Part shown: positions 26,623 through 35,494 of the stretch, piece by piece | Layout of the letters: every line of letters starts with the position of its first letter | How positions within the stretch are numbered: the stretch's first letter is position 1 | Assembly (NCBI GenBank): GCA_963838155.1 | Contig: CAWIQE010000017.1 | Span: 1 to 64,000 of the forward strand | From: Pararhizobium_B sp963838155 | Lineage (GTDB): Bacteria > Pseudomonadota > Alphaproteobacteria > Rhizobiales > Rhizobiaceae | Reading direction: 5' to 3' | DNA length: 64,000 bases | Notes under the pieces: generated by a model | Told to the model about the DNA's origin: nothing | Database searches by the model: none | Seen by the model: only the letters and a program-made list of their open reading frames with translations | Translations under genes and position numbers: made by a program

Positions 26623-26641
26623 ACCCGGCGAGGACGCCGTT

Positions 26642-27190
26642 CTACTCGACCGACCCCACCGTGCGCTCGTCCTTCGACCGCGTGAGCGTCATGCCGATCA
26701 CCGGGACGTAGTGGTCCTGCACCTTCACCGAGATCGTCACGTTCATCGTGTCGGGGCTGAGGAGATTGGCGACCATGGCGCCGAAGAGCTGCTTGCGGTT
26801 GATGCCGACGACAGCCTTGTGCGAGCCGACCTCGCCGGAGATCACGTCGAGGCCCTTGCCCTCGGCGCCGTCCTGGAAGCGGCCCTCGTAGCCGGTGCCG
26901 GCGCGGGTTATGACCGCCGACATGTCCTGGCTGAAGACGCCGACGCGGCAATGGCCGCCCATGGCGATGCCCGTGCGGCCCGGCTTCAGCGGGTCGCCGG
27001 TCAGGTCGCAGACGAAGCGCGTCCCCTTGTACTTGCCGGCGACGACGCGTCCGGGACCTTTCCAGGTGCCGACGATCGAATCGAAGAATGCCTGGTCGCG
27101 CGCCATTGCGGGTGCGGCGGTGCAGCCGATGGCGGCGAGGGCGACGGCGCCGAGGACAGCACCCGCCAGACGTCTGATTTGCGGCACCAT
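26642..27190 (-). CDS. Conserved hypothetical exported protein
   Basis: 182 residues from the ATG at 27190. A signal peptide is clear (RRLAGAVLGAVALAAIGCTA, then APAMA-RDQ); the cysteine in AAIGCTA could also be a lipobox, though the PAMARDQ site looks like signal peptidase I. The mature part (SIVGTWKGPGRVVAGKYKGT, DLTGDP, GGHCRVGVFSQDM) resembles small rhizobial periplasmic proteins of unknown function, probably beta-rich and ligand-binding. It lies convergent to folK with a 19-base gap. No function can be assigned. Confidence 0.8.
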   Translation of the reverse strand: MVPQIRRLAGAVLGAVALAAIGCTAAPAMARDQAFFDSIVGTWKGPGRVVAGKYKGTRFVCDLTGDPLKPGRTGIAMGGHCRVGVFSQDMSAVITRAGTGYEGRFQDGAEGKGLDVISGEVGSHKAVVGINRKQLFGAMVANLLSPDTMNVTISVKVQDHYVPVIGMTLTRSKDERTVGSVE

Positions 27191-27210
27191 GAGTCGTTCC
27201 AACCCCTTCC

Positions 27211-27226
27211 ATTGTCGCCGGACAAT
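27211..27226. promoter_or_regulatory. Inverted repeat upstream of the exported-protein gene
   Basis: ATTGTC-GCCG-GACAAT, a perfect 6-bp inverted repeat 20 bases upstream of the start at 27190. A TTAACCAT octamer (27236-27243, minus) lies just beyond. Could be an operator or a small mRNA leader hairpin. Confidence 0.3.
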
Positions 27227-27285
27227 CGCGCGATAATGGTTAACAGCCCGTTGATGGGCGGTCGGAAAGAGCGGATTCTGGCCGG

Positions 27286-28392
27286 TCAGCCCGGGGGCCT
27301 TGAGGCGGCGCGCCGGTCCGCCATGCCGGAGAGGTCGCCGGCGAAGTCGCCGATGCGCGGCCGCTTCAGGGCTGCGAACGGCATCGGCCTGCACAGGTCC
27401 ATGGCGGCGATGCCGATGCGGGCCGTCATCATCCCGTTGATCACGCCTTCGCCGAGCCGCGAGGAGAGCCGGGCGGCGACGCCATGGCCGAGTACCTGCT
27501 GAACGAGGCCGTCCCCGACGGCGATCGAGCCCGTGACGGCCAGGTGGGCGATGGTGTCCCGCAGGAGCCGCATCATGCCGAACGCGCCCGGGCGTCCTCC
27601 GTAGAGGGTCGCCATGGCGCGCACCAGCCGGACGGCCTCGTAGGCGACGTAGGCGAGGTCGACGACCGCGCGCGGGCTGACGGCGGTGACGACGGAGACG
27701 CGCTTGGAGGCGTCGAGGATGAGGCGGCGCGCCTCCCGGTCGAGAGGCTTGAGGAGTTCGGTTTCGGCGAGCCGCACGAGCTCCGGGCCGTCGACGATCT
27801 CCCCCTCCAGGGAAGCGAGCGCGGCGCGCCCGGCTGCCGTTTCCGGGCGGTGGGAGAGCAGGGCGGCGACACCGGCCGTGGCTGCGCGGGCCTTCCCGGC
27901 GTTGCGCTCGCCCGCCGCTTCCTCCACGGAGCGCTTCAGCGCCTGCACGGCCCTCAGCCGGTAGATGCCGATGATTTCGCGCGCCAGCGCGACGGCGAGA
28001 GCCAGCACCCCGACGGCGACCAGGGCGAGCGTCGCCCAGCCGAGCCAGGGCGCACGCTCGAAGAGGGCACGCACGAGGTCGTCGATCCACAGACCGACGG
28101 CGATCGAAAACACGATCCCGAAGGCGCCGGCGGCGAGGCGGGCGAAGGAGAAGCGGCGCCGCCGCGGCCGGGCGAGCGGCGGCGTCAGCGCATCGATGTC
28201 TGAGGCGGCGGCGTCGTCGGCGCCGGCCAGGAAATGATCCTCTTCGTCCGGGACGACGGTCACCTTGGCGGGGACCGCCGCCGGACGCCGCTGGGGAGCC
28301 GGCCCGGGTTCCGGCCGGCGTTCGGCGGGCGAATCCTCGATGCGGAAGGAGGCCGGTCGCCTCGTCCGGCGGATCTTCGGGTCTTCGCTCAT
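27286..28392 (-). CDS. UPF0283/YcjF-type membrane protein
   Basis: 368 residues. A charged, Pro-rich N-terminus of about 85 residues is followed by two membrane segments (near LAAGAFGIVFSIAVGLWIDD and GWATLALVAVGVLALAVALA, residues 90-150) and then a cytoplasmic DUF697-like helical domain ending in FGMMRLLRDTIAHLAVTGSI. This is the TIGR01620/UPF0283 family; E. coli YcjF is the reference. The start overlaps the stop of the ycjX-like gene upstream by one base (TGATG). The two always travel together in proteobacteria, suggesting a stress-related NTPase with a membrane partner. The exact role is unknown. Confidence 0.88.
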   Translation of the reverse strand: MSEDPKIRRTRRPASFRIEDSPAERRPEPGPAPQRRPAAVPAKVTVVPDEEDHFLAGADDAAASDIDALTPPLARPRRRRFSFARLAAGAFGIVFSIAVGLWIDDLVRALFERAPWLGWATLALVAVGVLALAVALAREIIGIYRLRAVQALKRSVEEAAGERNAGKARAATAGVAALLSHRPETAAGRAALASLEGEIVDGPELVRLAETELLKPLDREARRLILDASKRVSVVTAVSPRAVVDLAYVAYEAVRLVRAMATLYGGRPGAFGMMRLLRDTIAHLAVTGSIAVGDGLVQQVLGHGVAARLSSRLGEGVINGMMTARIGIAAMDLCRPMPFAALKRPRIGDFAGDLSGMADRRAASRPPG

Positions 28393-29903
28393 CAGGCGAG
28401 CCGGTCTCCAAGGAGGAATTCGAGGGCCCGGTCGAGGCGGATATGCGGCAGCGAGAGCGTGACGCCCTCGGCCGTGCGCTCGAGCGCGGGCGGGCGGAAG
28501 CGGACGAAGTTCAGGTCCGGCACGAGCGGTTCGGCGACGCCGGCCGGCGGGATCTCGAAGAGAAACCGGGGGTCTTCCGGGAGGTCGCCGGGAAAGATGC
28601 CGGTCTTGGTTTCGCCGTCGAAGGTCTCGCCCTCGATCGTCTCGCCGGCAAGCGGCGTGCCGACGATCACCGGCAACGTCTCGCCGTCCTGCTCGACGGT
28701 CGCCTCGCGCGTGGCGCGGACGGCCGCCAGGGCGAGCACGTCGAGCCGGGCGCCGGAGAAGTCGATGCGTTCGGCGGCGCGGTCGACGAGGCGGCGCACG
28801 ATGCGTTCCAGGCGGTCGTGGCTTTCGTGATGCAGGTGATCGGCCTTCGTGGCGGCGACGAGCACCCGGTCTATGCGCCGGCTGACGAGCGCCGAGAGCC
28901 AGTGGTTCCGGCCCGGACGGAAGCAGGACAGGATGTCGGCCAGGGCGCGCTCCAGGTCGACCACCGCGTCGTGGCCGGCGTTCATCGCCTGGAGCGCATC
29001 GACGAGGACGATCTGCCGGTCGAGCCGAGCGAAATGATTGCGGAAGAACGGCTTGACCACCGCGGTCTTGTAGCTTTCGTAGCGGCGCTCCATCATCGCC
29101 CACAGCGACCGCCTGGGAGCGCTTCCCTCGGGCAGGTCCGGCAGGGGCGCGAAGGTCAGGGCGGGCGAGCCTTCGAGGTCGCCCGGCATCAGGAAACGCC
29201 CCGGCGGCAGCGTCGACAGGGCGCGCTCGTCGGCCTTGCAGTCGCGCAGATAGCCGGCAAACGCGTCCGCGATCCGACGGGCGTCGGCCTCCTCGGCGGC
29301 TTGAGTCGGATCGACCGCGGCGGACAGGGCGAGCCATTGCGCCGAAAGGTCGGCGCGTGCTGACGATCGGGCGAGGGCCACGGCCTGTTCCGAGAACTCG
29401 CGATAATTCAGCCGGAGCAGCGGCAGGTCGAGCAGCCATTCGCCCGGATAGTCCACGATGTCGACGGATAGGCGGCCCCGGGAAAACATGCGCGTCCAGG
29501 CACTTGCGGATTCGTATTCGATCGTCAGGCGAAGCTGCGAGATGGCGCGCGTGGACTGGGGCCAGCGGCGCTCGTCGACGAGAGCCCGGATGTGGTCCTC
29601 GTACTGGAAGCGCGGGACGGCGTCGTCGGGCTGGGGCTCCAGGTAGGTCCGCGCGATGCGCCCGGACTGCTGGGCGCCGAACATCGGGAGCCGCCCGCCC
29701 GAGAGAAGATTGTGGACGAACGCGCCGATGAAGACGGTCTTGCCGGCGCGCGAAAGCCCGGTCACGCCGAGACGCAGCGTCGGCTCGACGAGCCCCGTGG
29801 TCCGATCGGCGAGATTGTCCAGCGCGATGCGGGCTTCGTCGGTGAGGCTCGTGAGGGATGACGGCAAGGCGGGTTCCGGCGGAGGATGACGGTTGCGGCC
29901 CAT
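28392..29903 (-). CDS. ycjX: YcjX-like P-loop NTPase (DUF463)
   Basis: 503 residues, close to E. coli YcjX. Walker A is GLSRAGKT (residues 49-56); a Walker B/G3-like VDIVDYPGEWLLDLPLL lies near residue 135, and VLVAATKADHLH (a TKxD-type G4) at about 345, which together suggest a GTPase-like fold. The family is a stress-induced (heat or phage shock) NTPase of unknown target. It is followed by its membrane partner with a one-base overlap. The ATG at 29903 has no good ribosome-binding site, so the precise start is uncertain. Confidence 0.88.
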   Translation of the reverse strand: MGRNRHPPPEPALPSSLTSLTDEARIALDNLADRTTGLVEPTLRLGVTGLSRAGKTVFIGAFVHNLLSGGRLPMFGAQQSGRIARTYLEPQPDDAVPRFQYEDHIRALVDERRWPQSTRAISQLRLTIEYESASAWTRMFSRGRLSVDIVDYPGEWLLDLPLLRLNYREFSEQAVALARSSARADLSAQWLALSAAVDPTQAAEEADARRIADAFAGYLRDCKADERALSTLPPGRFLMPGDLEGSPALTFAPLPDLPEGSAPRRSLWAMMERRYESYKTAVVKPFFRNHFARLDRQIVLVDALQAMNAGHDAVVDLERALADILSCFRPGRNHWLSALVSRRIDRVLVAATKADHLHHESHDRLERIVRRLVDRAAERIDFSGARLDVLALAAVRATREATVEQDGETLPVIVGTPLAGETIEGETFDGETKTGIFPGDLPEDPRFLFEIPPAGVAEPLVPDLNFVRFRPPALERTAEGVTLSLPHIRLDRALEFLLGDRLA

Positions 29904-29956
29904 ATAGGTCGCCGGAGGGGGCAATGAAAGGCTCGGCAAAGGCCGAACGCCGGTGT

Positions 29957-30478
29957 TCAGCAGTCCCCTGGGGCGAGGAAGGCGACGAGGCGGCCCATTC
30001 CCGAGGCCGCCGAGGCCATCGGGCCGGGGAGGTCGACGATCGCCAGTCCACCCGTCGGGTAGCCACCGGCGAGCGGGCCGTCGAACGTCGCGCCGCTCCG
30101 GCAGACGAGGGCGCGCGCGGTGTCGTCCATCATCGGGTTGTGGCCGATGACCATCACCGACGGACCGGCGGCGGAGGCGATCAGGTCCACGTAGTCCTCG
30201 TGATCCTTCGCGTAGAGTTCGACACTGAAGCGCACGGGGATGCGGAGCGCGAACCGCTTTTCGACGATCTCCCACGTTTCGACGCATCGCCGGGCCGGCG
30301 AGCAGAGCACCTGCGCCGGGATGAACCCGTTGACGACCATGATGCCGGCGATCTTCTCGGCCTCCTGCCTGCCGTCTCCGTCGAGCGCGCGGCCGAGGTC
30401 GCGTTCGCCGGGCAGTGCCCACGCCGAGCGCGCATGCCGCAGAAGATAGATGCGAGATGATGGCGACCCTACCGACAT
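29957..30478 (-). CDS. SixA-like histidine phosphatase
   Basis: 173 residues of the branch-1 histidine phosphatase superfamily. The catalytic motif is LLRHARSAW (R14, H15; RHA instead of the commoner RHG), with CSPARRCVETW near residue 60 and the second histidine in VMVIGHNPMM near 112. SixA proteins dephosphorylate phosphohistidine on Hpt domains or PTS proteins. An Hpt protein is encoded at 22516, but no link can be shown. The start is ATG at 30478 and the stop at 29957 leaves 53 bases to the ycjX-like start, so the two may share a transcript. Confidence 0.82.
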   Translation of the reverse strand: MSVGSPSSRIYLLRHARSAWALPGERDLGRALDGDGRQEAEKIAGIMVVNGFIPAQVLCSPARRCVETWEIVEKRFALRIPVRFSVELYAKDHEDYVDLIASAAGPSVMVIGHNPMMDDTARALVCRSGATFDGPLAGGYPTGGLAIVDLPGPMASAASGMGRLVAFLAPGDC

Positions 30479-30785
30479 TCAGAATGGGTATGTCCCATCC
30501 CGCCGGCGTGCAATTGGCCATATGGCCTAGAACCGGGGAGCGGCCGGCGGGAAAGGCCGCCGGCGGCCCGCCGCGACGAACCGGCAGGTTGCATCCGTCG
30601 GATGTATGCCGGCCTGCCGCCGCACCGTCGGGCCAAAAGGCGCCGGACCGGCCGGTCGAGACATGCATTTTTTAAGGAAAAATAGGTAGATAAGCTGGGA
30701 AAGATGAACCATTAAAAGTGATTGATGGTTCTCTTTTCAGCTTGTATGCGTCGCAAGCTGTGATTATACAGCGGCCCAAAAAGTT
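30479..30785. other. Divergent region upstream of dksA
   Basis: 307 bases without a gene. The half nearest dksA (from about 30660) is AT-rich (TTTTTTAAGGAAAAATAGG, GATGAACCATTAAAAGTG) and carries the likely dksA promoter; the other half is GC-rich with short inverted repeats such as GCATCCGTCGGATG (30591-30604). Confidence 0.5.
30742..30770 (+). promoter_or_regulatory. Probable dksA promoter
   Basis: TTGTAT (30742-30747), a 17-base spacer and TATACA (30765-30770) form a housekeeping-type promoter; transcription would start near 30777, giving a leader of about 30 bases before the TTG start. Confidence 0.45.
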
Positions 30786-30806
30786 GTGCCGTTCGGGAGA
30801 ATCACA

Positions 30807-31226
30807 TTGGCCGACGAAATTGACATCAATGCGTATGTCCCTTCCGAGGACGAAGAGTTCATGAACGCCAACCAGCGCGCTTACTTCCGGGCGAAGCTCA
30901 ACGCCTGGAAGAACGACATTCTCCGCGAAGCGCGCGAGACCCTCGGACACCTGGCCGAGGAAAGTGCCAACCATCCGGACGTCGCCGACCGCGCGTCGTC
31001 GGAGACGGATCGCGCGATCGAGCTGCGTGCCCGGGACCGCCAGCGCAAGCTGATCTCGAAGATCGACGCGGCGCTGCAGCGGATCGACGAGGGAACCTAC
31101 GGCTACTGCGAGGAGACCGGCGAGCCGATCAGCCTCAAGCGTCTCGACGCCCGTCCGATCGCGACGCTTTCGCTGGAGGCGCAGGAACGGCACGAGCGCC
31201 GGGAAAAGGTCTATCGCGACGATTAG
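30807..31226 (+). CDS. dksA: RNA polymerase-binding transcription factor DksA
   Basis: 139 residues from a TTG at 30807, chosen because GGGAGA lies 7 bases upstream. A GTG 21 bases earlier would put that ribosome-binding site inside the gene. The coiled-coil (FRAKLNAWKNDILREARETL) and the tip region with D-x2-DRASSETDR are those of DksA, which binds the RNA polymerase secondary channel and with ppGpp mediates the stringent response. The zinc finger is degenerate: GYCEETGEPISLKRLDARPI keeps one of the four cysteines, as in other rhizobial DksA. The stop TAG begins a 105-bp repeat element. Confidence 0.93.
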   Translation: MADEIDINAYVPSEDEEFMNANQRAYFRAKLNAWKNDILREARETLGHLAEESANHPDVADRASSETDRAIELRARDRQRKLISKIDAALQRIDEGTYGYCEETGEPISLKRLDARPIATLSLEAQERHERREKVYRDD

Positions 31227-31328
31227 AGCGCTTCCAGGAAAAGTGGAAACCGGTTTTCCGTCCGGAAGCGCGCAAGAACAATGAGGTAGAGCCTGTCCGC
31301 GATTCCGTGAAGCGCGGACAGGCTCTAG
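31224..31328 (+). repeat. 105-bp palindromic intergenic repeat, copy A
   Basis: Starts with the dksA stop TAG. First half: GCGCTTCCAGGAAAAG-N-GGAAACCGGTTTTCC-GTCCGGAAGCGCG, with terminal arms GCGCTTCC/GGAAGCGC. Second half: a perfect 15-bp stem TAGAGCCTGTCCGCG / CGCGGACAGGCTCTA (31287-31301 with 31313-31327). A second full copy is at 42942-43046; the two are identical over the first 49 bases. Degenerate copies are at 15719, 32430 and 42319. Resembles short repeats of Rhizobiales genomes. Confidence 0.9.
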
Positions 31329-31411
31329 CGCCTCTCAGCGATTCACGCGCTCCGGACGGTCCGATCGACCTGACTGCACTCCGGAGGGCGCGGTTCGACG
31401 GCGAAGGGTTC

Positions 31412-31442
31412 GAAGGCCGGAGGCGGACAGCCTCCGGCCTTC
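31412..31442. terminator. Bidirectional hairpin between dksA and the FliO-like gene
   Basis: Perfect 13-bp stem GAAGGCCGGAGGC / GCCTCCGGCCTTC with a 5-base loop, lying 5 bases from the stop of the minus-strand gene and downstream of dksA. The T-runs are poor, so it may act as a transcript-end stabiliser. Confidence 0.6.
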
Positions 31443-31447
31443 GCGTT

Positions 31448-32371
31448 TCAGCGCTTGTGGGACAATTGCTGGAGAAGGCGCGACATCTCCTCGTCCAGCG
31501 TCGCGGAGCGGGCGTCGGTTTCGGGCGCGGGCGCTTCGCGGGGCTTCGGGCGCTCGGGCGCGTTGCGTCCCCGATCGATCCCGGACAACTCGCCGGCGAC
31601 TTCCGTGTCGAGGAAGTCGTCGAAGCGGAGGACGGCGGAGGACGGGGTGCCGCGCTCCGCCGCCGGCTTCGGCGGCGCCTCGTCTTCCTCGTCCAGATAG
31701 GCGCGCTCGTACGGGCTGGGTTCGCCCTGCGGCGCATGCTCGACGGGGTCGGCGCGGCCGAAGACGCGCTGCCTCTGGCTTTCCAGGATACCGGCAATGT
31801 CGGAGGTGGGCTCCGGTTCTTCCTCTGGCCGGTCGTCCCCGGCGGACGGGCGCGGTTCCGGCTCGTGTCTCTCGGCCCTGACGTCCGGCGGAGGCGCCTT
31901 CGGCAGGTCCGCGGGGTTCGGTTCGATGCTTGCCGAGGGATGCGGGTCGCGCTCCCCGGCGGGCTCGGACGAGGCCGCGGCGACGGGGCGGGTTGCCGCG
32001 GGCGTCGCTCCGGCGAGGAACGGTGCCTCCTTCGCCAGGCTCGCGGTTTCGGCCGACGGCAGCTCCGATTTCGCGTCCTGAGCAGGCAGGGCGCCGATGC
32101 CGCTTTCCACGACCACGTCGGAAGGACCGCCGATCAGGATCAGATGCTCGACGTCGTCGCGGCGAACGAGCACGAGGCGACGCCTGGGATCGACGGCGGT
32201 CGCGTCGAGGACCGCTAGGCGGGGACGGCTCTTGCCGCCGCGAAGGAAAGAGTGGGAGCCGCGCCGCCTCCAGGCCCGCAACAGCATGTAGAAGAGCATC
32301 AGCGCGATCGCGACGGCGGCGAGCGCCATGGCAAGTTTCGCACCGCTTTCGCCACCTATATCCGGAAGCAT
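31448..32371 (-). CDS. FliO-like membrane protein
   Basis: 307 residues from the ATG at 32371, which has AGAGGA 9 bases upstream. A single N-terminal membrane segment (AMALAAVAIALMLFYMLLRA, about 13-32) is followed by a short FliO/FliZ-like beta domain (RLAVLDATAVDPRRRLVLVR, DVEHLILIGGPSDVVVESGI, residues 50-90). The remaining 215 residues are a Pro/Glu/Ala-rich, probably disordered tail. FliO assists assembly of the flagellar export apparatus, but no flagellar genes are nearby and rhizobial proteins of this kind are scattered in the genome. The role is therefore uncertain; only the domain is supported. Confidence 0.65.
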   Translation of the reverse strand: MLPDIGGESGAKLAMALAAVAIALMLFYMLLRAWRRRGSHSFLRGGKSRPRLAVLDATAVDPRRRLVLVRRDDVEHLILIGGPSDVVVESGIGALPAQDAKSELPSAETASLAKEAPFLAGATPAATRPVAAASSEPAGERDPHPSASIEPNPADLPKAPPPDVRAERHEPEPRPSAGDDRPEEEPEPTSDIAGILESQRQRVFGRADPVEHAPQGEPSPYERAYLDEEDEAPPKPAAERGTPSSAVLRFDDFLDTEVAGELSGIDRGRNAPERPKPREAPAPETDARSATLDEEMSRLLQQLSHKR

Positions 32372-32775
32372 GACTCGTCCTCTCGATCTCGTTCCGTTCG
32401 GGGATAAGCGGGGTTTCCCGACCGCTCCAACCTCTTGTTTCCACGCGTCTTCGGGTGGAGAACCGCTGTCCGTACCTCCTGGAAACGCTCCCAGCGCCGG
32501 TTTTGCAGGCGCGGGCCTTCGCTCCCTACATAAAACCCTTTTAGGCTGTTTTTGGGCGCTGTTGCACAGTTTTCCGTATGCTGGCAGTGGGAAACCGGGC
32601 TTGAAAATGGGAAGAAGGGCAAGGCGGCCGGGGTGGTACGAATCGTCCGCGCGACGCACCCTTCCCGCGTTCGGGGAAGGGTGCGAGAGGTTCGGCGGGC
32701 CCGGATCGCCGGATCTGATGCATCATCATATCCGATGCGCACGCCTCGAGGCGCGCGCGAAGAGCGAGGAAACCG
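32372..32775. other. Divergent region between FliO-like gene and cckA
   Basis: 404 bases. It holds a degenerate repeat copy (32430-32495) and, nearer cckA, an AT-richer stretch (ACATAAAACCCTTTTAGGC, 32528-32546) likely to include promoter sequences. No gene is supported. Confidence 0.45.
32430..32495 (-). repeat. Degenerate copy of the 105-bp repeat
   Basis: On the minus strand it reads GAGCGTTTCCAGGAGG...GCGGTTCTCC...GAAGACGCGTGGAAACAAGAG, matching the first half and the linker of copy B (GCGCGTGGAAACAAAGAG). The second hairpin is absent. Confidence 0.7.
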
Positions 32776-35403
32776 ATGGCGGAGCGAGATAGAACCGGCG
32801 CGAACCCCGCCCCGATCATCGATCGCGGCACGCAGCCGAAGACGGTGCTGCGGCTGGTCCTGCTTGCGGCCGTTCTCATCGGGTCGGCCGCGCTCTTCGT
32901 CTTCTACAAGGACCGGCTCGACAACCAGGCCGTGCTCGGCCTGCTCGGCATCCTTGCGATGATGGGCATCTTCTTCCTGGTCTCGGCGGTCATCGGCTTC
33001 ATCCAGGTGATGCCGGGCTCGCACACCGACCCGCTCGCCCGCGCCTTTCTCGACGGCCACCAGGAAGGCATCCTCATCACCGACAGCAAGGACCGGGTCA
33101 TATACGCCAACCGCGCCTACGGACGGCTGACCGGCACGACCGACGCCAAGGACGTGCAGGCCATCGAGGCGATGCTGTCGCAGTTCAAGGAATCCACCGA
33201 GGCGGTCTACCGGCTGACGAACGTGCTCAGGCAGGGCGGGGAAGGGCAGGAGGAGTTCCGCCTCCTGCGGCCGCTCAGCGTTTCGTCGCCGGACGCGGGC
33301 GCGCGCTGGTACCGGCTCAGGGCCCGGCCGCTGCCGATCGAGGGAGCCGGCCGCGGGAACCTCCAGGCCTGGCAACTGTCCGACATCACCTCGGAGCGGG
33401 AGGACCAGGAGCGCTTCTTCAAGGAACTCCAGCACGCGATCGACTATCTCGACCATGCGCCCGCGGGCTTCTTCTCGGCGGGGCGGCGCGGCGAGATCTT
33501 CTACGTCAACGCCACGCTGGCGGACTGGCTCGGCATCGACCTGACGCAGTTCCGGCCGGGCTCGGTGGCCATCCGGGACCTGGTCGCCGGCGAGGGCATG
33601 GCGCTGATCGACAGCGTTCAGGCCGGACCGGGACTGAACCGGACCGCGTCGCTCGACCTCGACATGCTGAAGAAGAACGGCCAGAGCCTGCCGGTGACGC
33701 TTCTCCACCGGGTGTCGGCGACGCGCGACGGGGCTCCGGGCGAAAGCCGGACCATCGTGCTGGCGCGCGAGGGCGCGGAGGCGGGCGCTCCCTCGGCCGC
33801 TGCGGCGGCGGTGGCGGCGGAGATGCGGTTCACGCGCTTCTTCAACAACACGCCGATGGCGATCGCGTCCGTCGATGCCAAGGGCCGCATCCTGAGGACG
33901 AACGCACCTTTCCTGAAGATGTTCTCCGGCATCGTGTCGCGCGACGACATGGAGCGCGGCGCCCTCTTCGAGACGGTCATCCACGAGCAGGACGTGGCGT
34001 CGTTCCAGGAAGCGCTCGACAAGGCGGTGGACCAGCAGGGCGACATCGCCCACGTCGATTCGCGCCATCCGGCCGACGAAAGTCGCTATTTCCGCTTCTA
34101 CGTCAACGCCGTGATCGACCGGGCGGGCAGCGAGCCGGAGGAAGCGGCCATCATCTACGCCGTCGAGACGACGGAGCAGAAGGCGCTGGAAAGCCAGATG
34201 GCCCAGACGCAGAAGATGAACGCGGTCGGGACGCTCGCCGGCGGAATCGCTCACGACTTCAACAACGTCCTGACGGCGATCCTCCTGTCCGCCGACCACC
34301 TGCTCCTGTCGTTGCGGCCGTCGGACGCCAGTTTCGCCGACCTGATGGAGATCAAGCGCAACGCCAACCGCGCCGCCGTGCTCGTGCGCCAGCTCCTGGC
34401 CTTTTCCCGGAAGCAGACGATGCGGCCGACCGTCCTGCAGATGACGGACGTCATCGGCGACCTGCGCATGCTGGTCGATCGCCTGGTCGGCACAAACGTG
34501 AAGCTGGAGGTGGACTACGGGCGCGACCTCTGGCCGGTGAAGACCGATCTCGGCCAGTTCGAGCAGGTGGTCATCAACCTCGCCGTCAACGCGCGGGACG
34601 CGATGCCGAACGGCGGCACGATCACCGTGCGGTCGCGCAACGTGCACGCCCGGGAGGTCGAGGCGCTGGGGCATCGCGGGATGCAGCCGGCAGACTACGT
34701 GCTGATCGCGGTGTCCGACGAGGGCACCGGAATTCCGCCCGAGGTGATGGACAAGATCTTCGAGCCCTTCTTCACGACCAAGGACGTCGGCAAGGGGACC
34801 GGGCTCGGCCTGTCGATGGTCTACGGCATCGTCAAGCAGTCGGGCGGCTACATCTATTGCGAATCCGAACTGGACAAGGGCACGACGTTCCTCCTCTACC
34901 TGCCGCGGCACGTCGAGGGCGAGGTGATCGAGCACGAGGGAACCACCGGAGCCGGAACCGGGGAGGGCGCGGAGGCAGCGAAAGCGCCGCCGGCCAAGGA
35001 GAAGAGTGCGAGCGAGGAGCCGGCCGACCTGACCGGCGGTTCGGCGGTGGTCCTCCTGGTGGAGGACGAGGAGGCCGTCAGGCGCGGCGGCAAGCGCATG
35101 CTGGAAACGCGCGGCTACACGGTCCACGAGGCGTCCTCGGGCGTGGAGGCGCTGGAGGTAATGCGCGAGTTGGACGGCGCGGTCGACATCGTCGTCTCGG
35201 ACGTGGTGATGCCGGAGATGGACGGGCCGACCCTGCTGCGCGAACTGCGGAAGGACTATCCCGACCTGAAGTTCATATTCGTTTCCGGCTATGCGGAGGA
35301 CGCCTTCGCCAAGAACCTGCCGGCAGAGGCGCAGTTCGGCTTTCTTCCGAAGCCCTTCTCGCTGAAGCAGCTTGCCATGGCCGTGCGCGAGATGCTCGAT
35401 TGA
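32776..35403 (+). CDS. cckA: Cell-cycle hybrid sensor kinase CckA
   Basis: 875 residues. Two N-terminal membrane segments (near LVLLAAVLIGSAALFVFY and LGILAMMGIFFLVSAVIGFI) are followed by PAS domains (about 95-470), the HisKA dimerisation helix with H493 (GGIAHDFNNVLTAILL), an HATPase domain (N-box NLAVNARDAMPNGG, G-box GTGLGLSMVYGI) and a C-terminal receiver with D809 (VSDVVMPEMDG). CckA phosphorylates ChpT and so CtrA and CpdR, controlling the alphaproteobacterial cell cycle. AGGAAA precedes the ATG by 4 bases. The order and spacing of domains match the CckA family throughout; none of its phosphorelay partners is encoded in the window. Confidence 0.93.
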   Translation: MAERDRTGANPAPIIDRGTQPKTVLRLVLLAAVLIGSAALFVFYKDRLDNQAVLGLLGILAMMGIFFLVSAVIGFIQVMPGSHTDPLARAFLDGHQEGILITDSKDRVIYANRAYGRLTGTTDAKDVQAIEAMLSQFKESTEAVYRLTNVLRQGGEGQEEFRLLRPLSVSSPDAGARWYRLRARPLPIEGAGRGNLQAWQLSDITSEREDQERFFKELQHAIDYLDHAPAGFFSAGRRGEIFYVNATLADWLGIDLTQFRPGSVAIRDLVAGEGMALIDSVQAGPGLNRTASLDLDMLKKNGQSLPVTLLHRVSATRDGAPGESRTIVLAREGAEAGAPSAAAAAVAAEMRFTRFFNNTPMAIASVDAKGRILRTNAPFLKMFSGIVSRDDMERGALFETVIHEQDVASFQEALDKAVDQQGDIAHVDSRHPADESRYFRFYVNAVIDRAGSEPEEAAIIYAVETTEQKALESQMAQTQKMNAVGTLAGGIAHDFNNVLTAILLSADHLLLSLRPSDASFADLMEIKRNANRAAVLVRQLLAFSRKQTMRPTVLQMTDVIGDLRMLVDRLVGTNVKLEVDYGRDLWPVKTDLGQFEQVVINLAVNARDAMPNGGTITVRSRNVHAREVEALGHRGMQPADYVLIAVSDEGTGIPPEVMDKIFEPFFTTKDVGKGTGLGLSMVYGIVKQSGGYIYCESELDKGTTFLLYLPRHVEGEVIEHEGTTGAGTGEGAEAAKAPPAKEKSASEEPADLTGGSAVVLLVEDEEAVRRGGKRMLETRGYTVHEASSGVEALEVMRELDGAVDIVVSDVVMPEMDGPTLLRELRKDYPDLKFIFVSGYAEDAFAKNLPAEAQFGFLPKPFSLKQLAMAVREMLD

Positions 35404-35494
35404 CCGGCCGGCGCGCGGGTGCTGGCGGCCGCTCCATGAAGATGCCGCAATTGGCGGCAACACGCGATAAATTATCAACGCGGGGGAAACCGAC

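Noticed and set aside
27286..30066. Long minus-strand frame running through the YcjF-like gene and the gene upstream
   Set aside because: The real start at 28392 overlaps the ycjX stop; the upstream part is an out-of-frame reading of ycjX.
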